Shown here: positions 9,343 through 15,496 of the stretch, in pieces | Numbering within the stretch: position 1 is the first letter of the stretch | Layout of the letters: the number at the start of each line of letters is the position of its first letter | Source of the DNA: an uncultured Alphaproteobacteria bacterium | GTDB taxonomy: Bacteria; Pseudomonadota; Alphaproteobacteria; Micavibrionales; Micavibrionaceae | Direction: 5' to 3' | Length of the DNA: 42,057 nucleotides | Assembly (NCBI GenBank): GCA_946481105.1 | Contig: CAMLMM010000006.1 | Span: forward strand, 1 to 42,057 | The notes under the pieces: generated by a model | What the model was told of the DNA's origin: nothing | The model's database searches: none | Seen by the model: the letters and a program-made list of their open reading frames with translations, nothing else | Made by a program: the position numbers and the translations under genes

Positions 9343-11058
9343 ATGATTAATATCAGGATGAACAACGTGGACCAGAATACTAAAAAACTCTCCCCGAAAA
9401 TTACCGTTATCGGTGTGGGGGGCGCGGGCGGCAATGCTGTCAACAACATGATTTCCTCTAACCTGAACGGCGTGGAATTTGTTGTCTGCAATACCGATTC
9501 TCAGGCACTGGCCGGGAACCTTGCCGACCACAAGGTACAACTGGGCACGGCACTGACCGAAGGTCTGGGCGCAGGCGCGAAACCCGAAGTCGGACGCGCG
9601 GCGGCTGAAGAAAGCCTCGATGACGTCATGCAATATCTGGAAGATGCCAACATGGCCTTTATCACTGCCGGTATGGGCGGTGGTACGGGTACAGGCGCAG
9701 CCGCTGTTATCGCAAAATCCTGCCGTGAGCGCGGTATTCTGACCGTTGGCGTTGTCACCAAGCCATTCCACTTTGAAGGCACACGCCGCATGAAGCAAGC
9801 CGAAGACGGCCTGTCTGACCTGCAGAATTATGTCGATACACTGATTGTTATTCCGAACCAGAATCTGTTCCGTGTCGTCAATGAAAAGACCACCTTTGCC
9901 GATGGTTTCAAAATGGCTGACAGCGTCCTGCAATCTGCAGTGCGCGGCGTGACCGACCTGATTGTTAAAGAAGGCCTGATCAACCTCGACTTCGCCGATA
10001 TCCGTTCGGTGATGCAGGAAATGGGCAAAGCCGTTATGGGTGCCGGTGAAGCCACAGGCGAAAACCGCGCGACCGAAGCCGCCGAGAAAGCCATCAGCAA
10101 TCCGCTGCTCGACGACGTATCCATGAAAGGCGCGAAAGGCGTTATCGTCAACATCACCGGCGGGTATGATATGACCCTGTTCGAAGTTGACGAGGCCTGT
10201 AACCGCATCCGTGATGAAGTTGACCCGAACGCCAATATCATTTTCGGTTCGACCTTCGACGAAAGCATGGAAGGTACGATCCGCGTATCCGTTGTGGCCA
10301 CCGGCATCGATGCTGCCATCGCCGAACGCAAATCCACACGCACAGGGGCTGCTGGCTCTGCCAGCGCATCAGGCACACAAACTGCAGGTGGTTTCACCAC
10401 TGAACGCGCCCGCCTCCGTCCGGAAGCAACACGTCCTGAGCCAGTCGCACAGCCAGTTGCTGCCAAAGCCGCTTTCCCGTCTTTTGCACAACAGGTCGCC
10501 GCTGCCCCGGCACAACCGTTCAAAGTTGCTCTGCCACAACAGGCCGTTGCGGCTGGCGGCGTGCGCGGTACACGCGTGGGTGAAGCCTATATCCCGCCAC
10601 AGCCAGTTGAAGTGGCGGGCGGTTATAACCAACAGGCAACGCAAGGCAATTATCAGGGTGGCTACATGCCGCAGCAGAATTTTGTTCGTCAGAACGATGC
10701 TCCGGCCCCGGTACAACAGCCAGTCTCATACACAACAATGGTTGAAACTCCTGTCGCGCATCAGCCACGCCGGAAGTCACCATCGTTGTTTGAACGCATC
10801 ACCGGTGGATATCGCCGCGCCGAGCCAGCCATAGATGAATTCCAGAATGAACAGGGCAGTGATGACACGAGCACAACCGGAACCGGAAATATGGGTGGCG
10901 GGATGACCGCGCCTTCCCTGCGTGCGCCACAACGCATGGCTCCGTCTATTCCGTCATCAGCACCAGCTCAGGGTCGTCTGAACATCGACGCACCAGCCGG
11001 ACTGAAAGAAGAAGACGAATTGGAAATTCCGGCCTTCCTCCGTCGTCAAACGAGTTAA
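9343..11058 (+). CDS. ftsZ: Cell division GTPase FtsZ
   Basis: FtsZ polymerises into the Z-ring that directs septation. The 571-aa protein has the GTP-binding core: [15 protein letters not shown] near residues 22-37, the tubulin signature GGGTGTG at 112-118, and the [13 protein letters not shown]7-loop region. After about residue 330 comes a long Ala/Gln/Pro-rich disordered linker typical of alphaproteobacterial FtsZ. It ends in the conserved partner-binding peptide [16 protein letters not shown] lies 9 bases before the ATG at 9343. The gene stands alone between two terminators. In most relatives it follows ftsQ and ftsA, and neither is here, so it is presumably transcribed from the 240-bp gap upstream. 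Confidence 0.97.
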   Translation: MINIRMNNVDQNTKKLSPKITVIGVGGAGGNAVNNMISSNLNGVEFVVCNTDSQALAGNLADHKVQLGTALTEGLGAGAKPEVGRAAAEESLDDVMQYLEDANMAFITAGMGGGTGTGAAAVIAKSCRERGILTVGVVTKPFHFEGTRRMKQAEDGLSDLQNYVDTLIVIPNQNLFRVVNEKTTFADGFKMADSVLQSAVRGVTDLIVKEGLINLDFADIRSVMQEMGKAVMGAGEATGENRATEAAEKAISNPLLDDVSMKGAKGVIVNITGGYDMTLFEVDEACNRIRDEVDPNANIIFGSTFDESMEGTIRVSVVATGIDAAIAERKSTRTGAAGSASASGTQTAGGFTTERARLRPEATRPEPVAQPVAAKAAFPSFAQQVAAAPAQPFKVALPQQAVAAGGVRGTRVGEAYIPPQPVEVAGGYNQQATQGNYQGGYMPQQNFVRQNDAPAPVQQPVSYTTMVETPVAHQPRRKSPSLFERITGGYRRAEPAIDEFQNEQGSDDTSTTGTGNMGGGMTAPSLRAPQRMAPSIPSSAPAQGRLNIDAPAGLKEEDELEIPAFLRRQTS

Positions 11059-11090
11059 GGTAACTTTGGCATTAAATATCAGGATTAAGA

Positions 11091-11116
11091 AAACCCGCTA
11101 TTCAGGCGGGTTTTTT
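11091..11116 (+). terminator. Rho-independent terminator after ftsZ
   Basis: An AAACCCGC/GCGGGTTT stem around a short TATTCAG-type loop is followed by six T. It lies about 32 bases after the ftsZ stop codon. Confidence 0.92.
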
Positions 11117-11197
11117 GTTCATCGCAGCAGCGAAACTCCGGAACGTTTATACGCCCCGATTGTTCGCTCTGTATCCAAACATTGAAAGGAAAATATT

Positions 11198-11338
11198 ATG
11201 CCTAATACGCAGAATCCAAACCAGAACCCACAAAAATCCAACCCTTCCCAGAACCCATCTAATCCTTCGACCGATCCAAGCCGTCGTCAGGATAATCAGA
11301 ATGCAGGTTCCAAGAAGGGCGATAATTGCGGCTGCTAA
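11198..11338 (+). CDS. 46-aa Asn-Pro-repeat peptide with a C-terminal CGC
   Basis: A short open frame starts at an ATG preceded by GAAAGGA at normal spacing and ends in TAA. The peptide is very polar: 10 Asn, 7 Pro, 6 Gln and 6 Ser of 46 residues. It has five Asn-Pro dipeptides, then a basic stretch (SRRQDNQNAGSKKGDN) and a final Cys-Gly-Cys. It is bracketed by the ftsZ terminator and its own terminator at 11364-11395, which supports a separate gene. No signal peptide or transmembrane segment is present. I do not recognise it. The CGC end could bind metal or form a disulfide, but this is speculation. Confidence 0.6.
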   Translation: MPNTQNPNQNPQKSNPSQNPSNPSTDPSRRQDNQNAGSKKGDNCGC

Positions 11339-11363
11339 GCTGTAAAAATATCCCAACTCCACT

Positions 11364-11395
11364 GCCCTCTTCCTTTTATGGAAGGGGGCGTTTTA
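11364..11395 (+). terminator. Rho-independent terminator after the 46-aa peptide gene
   Basis: GCCCTCTTCC pairs with GGAAGGGGGC with one G-U pair around a six-base loop, followed by GTTTTA. It is about 25 bases past the stop codon. Confidence 0.8.
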
Positions 11396-11409
11396 TTGCC
11401 ATTTACATC

Positions 11410-11438
11410 TTGACAATAAAGGTATAATTTCCTATAAT
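11410..11438 (+). promoter_or_regulatory. Perfect-consensus sigma-70 promoter
   Basis: TTGACA at 11410-11415 and TATAAT at 11433-11438 are separated by exactly 17 bases, which is the ideal housekeeping promoter. Transcription would start near 11445. The first candidate gene downstream on this strand is the 89-aa frame at 11683, which would leave a leader of about 240 bases. Confidence 0.75.
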
Positions 11439-11682
11439 TATTTTCAGAAACTAAAGCCAATTCCACACCGCAGTCTCATCTGCGCCATTTTGTGTTAGCT
11501 TTTCCCTCTTATGGATTCCTGCGTACGCAGGAATGCCACGCGGGTGGAAGACTAAAAACTTTTTCTCAAAATCGTAAAACGAACTGAGTTTGACTCCTCA
11601 AATTGTCGCAAACTTGAGCAAACGAACTAATAGACCCCCCAATTTTATTGACATAATTTACTCGAGTGGTTAAGGTTCATTC
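11439..11682 (+). other. Non-coding stretch: leader or candidate small RNA region
   Basis: Between the consensus promoter and the 89-aa frame I see no convincing open frame. The stretch contains the 20-bp palindrome at 11515-11534 and a second TTGACA at 11648-11653. That second box is followed 17 bases later only by the weak TAAGGT. It could be a long 5-prime leader, a small RNA gene or decayed DNA. I see no obvious terminator with a T-run inside it. Confidence 0.4.
11515..11534. repeat. Perfect 20-bp palindrome
   Basis: ATTCCTGCGTACGCAGGAAT is a complete inverted repeat with no loop offset. It resembles the intergenic palindromic units scattered through many proteobacterial genomes. Only one copy is seen in this window, so repeat status is inferred from its form. 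It could instead be a dimeric protein-binding site or an RNA hairpin in the leader. Confidence 0.55.
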
Positions 11683-11952
11683 ATGACGAACCAGAATCCG
11701 ATCCGCTTCCAGTTTCATATCAAGGCCAGCGAAAATATGGTGACTGCATCTACACCATCCCTGAGCGATTTTTCTGTAACTGCTTCGTGGCAAGATCGGG
11801 CCACGTTTTTGGACTTGCTGCGCTCCACCCTGACGCTTTATCTGGAATACAAAGGACTTGACCCACAACGATTGTTTTTTCGTCTGCCGCCGGGCAATAA
11901 CTTTCAAAACGGTCAGATTGTTTCCGCTATTACCGTCCCGAAACCATTTTAA
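11683..11952 (+). CDS. Unknown 89-aa protein
   Basis: The frame begins with ATG preceded by TTAAGG at 7 bases and encodes a soluble protein with no signal peptide. It has a plausible beta-rich start (PIRFQFHIKASENMV) and a helical centre (DRATFLDLLRSTLTLYLEYKGL). Its TAA interlocks with the stop codon of the convergent methyltransferase gene. The composition looks like real protein and the frame is not simply the complement of the neighbour, so I favour a gene. I do not recognise the family. Confidence 0.6.
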   Translation: MTNQNPIRFQFHIKASENMVTASTPSLSDFSVTASWQDRATFLDLLRSTLTLYLEYKGLDPQRLFFRLPPGNNFQNGQIVSAITVPKPF

Positions 11953-12752
11953 GCCTTCTTCCACGGTTCCAGCAATGCATATAACGCCACGCCGGTCGCC
12001 ACGGACAGGTTTAAGCTGTCTGCACGGCCATTCATTGGTATGCGGATACAACTGGTGGCTACCTGACGTAATTCATCCGATAATCCGGCCTGTTCATTGC
12101 CCATCAGAAGAAGCAATGGCTTCTTGGGTGTTACTTCACGGAAATCGACAGAGGTCTGAAGCGTGGTGCCGATAATATCGCCCGACCAGTCTTTGGCCCA
12201 GTTCATAAATTGATCACGGCTGGCTTGGCAGACGGGCACATTAAATACCGATCCCATCGTTGCCCGAATGGCTTCAACCGAAAACGGGTCACAACACTGA
12301 TCAATCAGAATGACACCATCCGCCCCCACGGCATCGATGGTACGCATAATGGTTCCCAGATTACCCGGATCGCGCACTTGCTCGAGCACAACAAAACAAC
12401 GAGCCGTATCGTAACATAGATTTTTCAGCTCTGAAAACCGTTGACCAAACACGCCGATGACGGATTGTGGATTATCTTTACGGGAAATTTTTTCGAGGAC
12501 GTCTGACGTTACTTCCAGTGCCAATCCACCCGCATTTTCGCAATACGCAACACAGCGTAATACATCCGGCTTTTCTTTGATATCAGTATGATAGGCAATA
12601 TATTTTAGGTCCCAGCCTAACTCGACACCTTCGATAACCGACCGTAAACCCTCGACCAGAAACTGCCCAGTTTCCTTGCGGCGCTTGCGCATCTCAAGCG
12701 CTTTGATGTCCTTGATAATCGGATTGGATGGCGATGAAATGAACCGTGACAT
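11949..12752 (-). CDS. TrmH/SpoU-family RNA 2-O-methyltransferase
   Basis: The 267-aa enzyme is predicted to transfer a methyl group from S-adenosylmethionine to a ribose 2-OH of rRNA or tRNA. The three SPOUT motifs are visible: motif 1 VRDPGNLGTIMRTIDAVGADG, here around residues 122-142, motif 2 GNEQAGLSDEL, and motif 3 IPMNGRADSLNLSVATGVAL near the C-terminus. The N-terminal 110 residues form the L30e-like substrate-binding domain often seen in this family. The exact target base cannot be told from sequence. The next gene on the same strand ends 3 bases before its start, so two RNA methyltransferase genes are likely co-transcribed. Confidence 0.92.
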   Translation of the reverse strand: MSRFISSPSNPIIKDIKALEMRKRRKETGQFLVEGLRSVIEGVELGWDLKYIAYHTDIKEKPDVLRCVAYCENAGGLALEVTSDVLEKISRKDNPQSVIGVFGQRFSELKNLCYDTARCFVVLEQVRDPGNLGTIMRTIDAVGADGVILIDQCCDPFSVEAIRATMGSVFNVPVCQASRDQFMNWAKDWSGDIIGTTLQTSVDFREVTPKKPLLLLMGNEQAGLSDELRQVATSCIRIPMNGRADSLNLSVATGVALYALLEPWKKA

Positions 12753-12755
12753 GGC

Positions 12756-13643
12756 TTAAGCCGCCCAGCGCGCATAAAGTGATGTCGAGAGATAACGGTT
12801 GCCACTTTCCTGCTTGATAAGGAGTTCACCCTGATCAATATCGCCACCGCGCCCGGCCATCACATCCTGCATCACCGCACCGAGCGAGACAGATGACAGA
12901 CGCATGGCATAGGCCGTCAGAATCATAAAGCTGGGTTGATCAGATAACAGTGACGCGCAATCGCGCAGGAACGGGGCCAAGTCTTCTTCGAGCTGCCAGC
13001 GTTCCCCATCGGGACCGCGCCCGAATTTCGGCGGGTCGAGAATGATACCGTCATATTTCTTCCCACGACGAATTTCACGGGCGACAAATGCCTTGGCATC
13101 ATCGCATATCCAGCGAATGGGCTTATCGGTCAGGCCGCTGGCTTCCTGGTTGTCCTTACCCCATTGAATGGCTTTCTTGGATGCATCCAGATGCGTGACT
13201 GATGCCCCTGCCGCTGCGGCGGCTAGCGTTGCCGCGCCGGTATAAGCAAACAGGTTTAATATATTGAGTGGACGTCCGGCACTGGCGACTTTCTTATTCA
13301 CCCAGTCCCAATGCGTTAACTGTTCAGGGAACAGCCCCATATGGCGGAATGACATGAGACGGCAGACAATTGTCATATCATTCCATTTTAGGCCCCAGCT
13401 CTCCGGTGGGTTGCCATTCATCTTCCACTTGCCGGTTTCGCTATCTTCGCCGCCGCTATCGGTGAAAACGGCCTGCGCTTTGGCCCAATCCTTTTCGGAC
13501 AATGATTTTTCCCATAATGCCTGCGGCTCGGGGCGGTCAACGACCACTTTCCCATACCGCTCCAGCTTGCGTCCCATACCGGAATCTAAAAGGGCGTAAT
13601 CAGACCAGCTTTCGGCAATCAACGGAGTAATACTTGCTTTCAT
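12756..13643 (-). CDS. SAM-dependent methyltransferase, RlmI/COG1092-like
   Basis: This 295-aa protein has a class I methyltransferase fold. The SAM-binding motif is NLFAYTGAATLAAAAAGASV near residue 130, followed by the acidic LDASKKAIQWGKDN. The DPPKFGRGPDGERW motif is typical of the RlmI/RlmK-like 23S rRNA cytosine methyltransferases. It lacks the N-terminal PUA domain of RlmI and is shorter, so substrate is uncertain. It lies directly upstream of the SpoU-family gene on the same strand and divergently from coaD, with 58 bp between the starts. Confidence 0.85.
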   Translation of the reverse strand: MKASITPLIAESWSDYALLDSGMGRKLERYGKVVVDRPEPQALWEKSLSEKDWAKAQAVFTDSGGEDSETGKWKMNGNPPESWGLKWNDMTIVCRLMSFRHMGLFPEQLTHWDWVNKKVASAGRPLNILNLFAYTGAATLAAAAAGASVTHLDASKKAIQWGKDNQEASGLTDKPIRWICDDAKAFVAREIRRGKKYDGIILDPPKFGRGPDGERWQLEEDLAPFLRDCASLLSDQPSFMILTAYAMRLSSVSLGAVMQDVMAGRGGDIDQGELLIKQESGNRYLSTSLYARWAA

Positions 13644-13701
13644 GGCAAATGACCTTATAGATAAGTGGGCCGTAAAACAAGAATAAGGAATTGGGGACTG
13701 A

Positions 13702-14205
13702 ATGGCGGAACGTATAGGGATTTACCCGGGCACCTTCGACCCGATTACCAAAGGTCACCTGCATATTATCAAACGCGCCAGCCGCCTGGTGGACCGCCTG
13801 ATTGTGGCGGTTGCCGATAACCAGCGGAAAGGCCCGCTTTTCGGCATCGAAGAACGCCTGCACATGGTGCGCACGGATATTGATAACCTGCCGGATAAAG
13901 GCTGCCCGATTACGGTCGAAAGCTTCCAGGACCTGCTGATTTCCTATGCCCAGAGCAAGGGCGCCACCTGCCTGTTCCGGGGGTTGCGGGCGGTTTCCGA
14001 CTTTGAATTTGAATTCCAGATGACCGGGATGAACGCCAAACTGGCCCCGAATATTGAAACCGTGTTCCTTATGGCGTCGGATAAATGGCAGTTTGTGTCG
14101 TCTTCATTTATTAAAGAGATCGGGTCTCTGGGCGGAAATATCTCGGAATTCGTGACGCCAGCCGTGGAAAAAGAGCTTTTGAAGAAATTCAAAATCTCTG
14201 CTTGA
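13702..14205 (+). CDS. coaD: Phosphopantetheine adenylyltransferase
   Basis: CoaD transfers AMP from ATP to 4-phosphopantetheine, the penultimate step of coenzyme A synthesis. The 167-aa length is normal. The nucleotidyltransferase signature IYPGTFDPITKGHLHII lies near residues 7-23, with the TxGH-type ATP-binding motif. FRGLRAVSDFEFEFQM near residues 93-108 and FVSSSFIKEI near 132-141 are the other conserved blocks. AAGGAATTGGGG precedes the ATG. The stop codon overlaps the -35 region of the tRNA-Lys promoter. Confidence 0.97.
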   Translation: MAERIGIYPGTFDPITKGHLHIIKRASRLVDRLIVAVADNQRKGPLFGIEERLHMVRTDIDNLPDKGCPITVESFQDLLISYAQSKGATCLFRGLRAVSDFEFEFQMTGMNAKLAPNIETVFLMASDKWQFVSSSFIKEIGSLGGNISEFVTPAVEKELLKKFKISA

Positions 14206-14230
14206 CTGCGCGGTAACCTTTCCGTATTTT
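14202..14230 (+). promoter_or_regulatory. Promoter for tRNA-Lys
   Basis: TTGACT and TATTTT are separated by 17 bases. Transcription would begin about 35 bases before the mature tRNA. The -35 box overlaps the coaD stop codon. Confidence 0.6.
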
Positions 14231-14271
14231 ACCCCAACTTTTGAAACATTAACCTGTTTTAAAAACCGACC

Positions 14272-14347
14272 GACCGCGTAGCTCAGCCGGTAGAGCAACT
14301 GACTTTTAATCAGTAGGTCGTGGGTTCGAATCCCACCGCGGTCACCA
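14272..14347 (+). tRNA. tRNA-Lys (UUU)
   Basis: A complete cloverleaf: acceptor GACCGCG pairs with CGCGGTC, the D-arm is GCTCAGCCGGTAGAGC, the anticodon stem is ACTGA/TCAGT around the loop CTTTTAA (anticodon TTT at 14305-14307), and the T-arm is GTGGGTTCGAATCCCAC. The discriminator is A and CCA is encoded. It is a single tRNA with no integrated element next to its 3-prime end. Confidence 0.98.
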
Positions 14348-14490
14348 GTGGTTTAGTTCCCTCGTTTTCCAAAAATATTTGCGGCATCACATATGCCTAA
14401 ATTCTATACTTTCTCCTGCCCAAGTATTAGAATTGAATAATTAACTACACTGCGTCCGCCTGGTAACACGTCCATATATCGGCTTGAAGA

Positions 14491-15057
14491 ATGCCAGCAA
14501 GAAGTATGTTCCGCGTAACTATCTGCGTCGCGTTGTTCCTTACCACCCTTCTGGGTGGGGCTGTGGCCTATGCTCATTTGTCATCGCCCATGCCACGCTT
14601 GGCATTTGATCTTATTAATCAGAACGGGCAATTAATTACCGCCGATGATTTCAAGGGACATCCCCTGCTGATTTTTTTTGGCTTCACCGGATGCTCAGCT
14701 ATATGCCCGACCACGCTGACACGCATACATAGCCTGGTTGAGCAGAATACTAATCTGCGCGGCTTACTCATTACGACAGACCCGTATAATGATACGCCGG
14801 ATACGCTTAGAAATTACCTCTCGGCTTTCAGCCCGCTTATTACGGGCCTTACCGGAAGCCCGCATAGCCTGAATGCTGTTTATGCTGATTTTCGTGTCTG
14901 GCCCGGCAATGAAGGCCGCGGCGACCATAGCGGCTTTATTTACCTGGTTGACGCACGGGGACATCCCCGTGCCCATTATACTTTGCAGATGAGTGAAGAA
15001 GAAATGACCAAATCAATTCAGAAAGTTCTGACCGAGACGGAGGCAAATCATGAGTAA
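14491..15057 (+). CDS. SCO1/SenC-family copper chaperone
   Basis: SCO proteins bind copper with two cysteines and a histidine and usually metallate the CuA site of cytochrome c oxidase; some act as thiol oxidoreductases. This 188-aa protein has an N-terminal membrane segment or signal (residues 8-28), a thioredoxin-like fold, and the copper ligands Cys68 and Cys72 in CSAIC plus His146 in DHSGFIYLVD. All three are present. No oxidase genes are nearby. Instead its stop overlaps the start of an ethylene-receptor-like membrane protein by 8 bases, which suggests delivery of copper to that protein. An in-frame ATG at 14506 is an equally possible start, and neither has a strong ribosome-binding site. 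Confidence 0.9.
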   Translation: MPARSMFRVTICVALFLTTLLGGAVAYAHLSSPMPRLAFDLINQNGQLITADDFKGHPLLIFFGFTGCSAICPTTLTRIHSLVEQNTNLRGLLITTDPYNDTPDTLRNYLSAFSPLITGLTGSPHSLNAVYADFRVWPGNEGRGDHSGFIYLVDARGHPRAHYTLQMSEEEMTKSIQKVLTETEANHE

Positions 15058-15496
15058 CCCCGTTACAACGCTGTTTGACTATAAACAATATCTGCCTCAC
15101 GGCTATTGCTATCTCTGGCAACCCGACCTGGTGTGGCTGCATGTTATCTCCGACCTGACGATTACCCTGGCTTACTATTCAATACCCCTCACTATCTTTT
15201 ACATGGTCTACAAGCGTAAGCAGACTATCCCCTTTCGCTGGGTATTCATTATGTTTGCCGTGTTTATCTTTCTTTGCGGTACCAGCCATCTGGTACAGAT
15301 TATTACGCTGTGGTACCCGATATATTACTTTCAGGGCCTGATAAAAGTTTTAACGGCTGCGGCCTCTCTGGCCACTGCTTTGTTTATATTCCCGTTAATT
15401 CCAACCCTGCTTGAACAATTCACCACGATGGAAGAAAAAGGGATCCGCCTTTTTAAACCATCGGGCAAGCCTCCTGCAGAGAAAACAGATGATTGA
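15050..15496 (+). CDS. Stand-alone ethylene-receptor-type transmembrane domain protein
   Basis: The 148-aa protein is almost entirely the three-helix copper-dependent sensor domain known from plant ETR1 and cyanobacterial Etr1. Helix 1 has VISDLTITLAYYSIPL and helix 2 has FAVFIFLCGTSHL. The residues needed for ethylene and copper binding in ETR1 (D25, Y32, I35, P36, I62, C65, H69) correspond here to D35, Y42, I45, P46, I73, C76 and H80, all conserved. After helix 3 only about 30 polar residues follow, with no GAF or kinase domain. It overlaps the SCO gene upstream by 8 bases and the kinase downstream by 8 bases, so a split receptor is likely. Ligand is inferred; copper or another small molecule is possible. 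Confidence 0.9.
   Translation: MSNPVTTLFDYKQYLPHGYCYLWQPDLVWLHVISDLTITLAYYSIPLTIFYMVYKRKQTIPFRWVFIMFAVFIFLCGTSHLVQIITLWYPIYYFQGLIKVLTAAASLATALFIFPLIPTLLEQFTTMEEKGIRLFKPSGKPPAEKTDD

Noticed and set aside
14249..14263. TTAA-spacer-TTAA look-alike of a CtrA box before tRNA-Lys
   Set aside because: The spacer is 6 and not 7 bases, and the site is inside the transcribed leader, so a regulator site is not supported.
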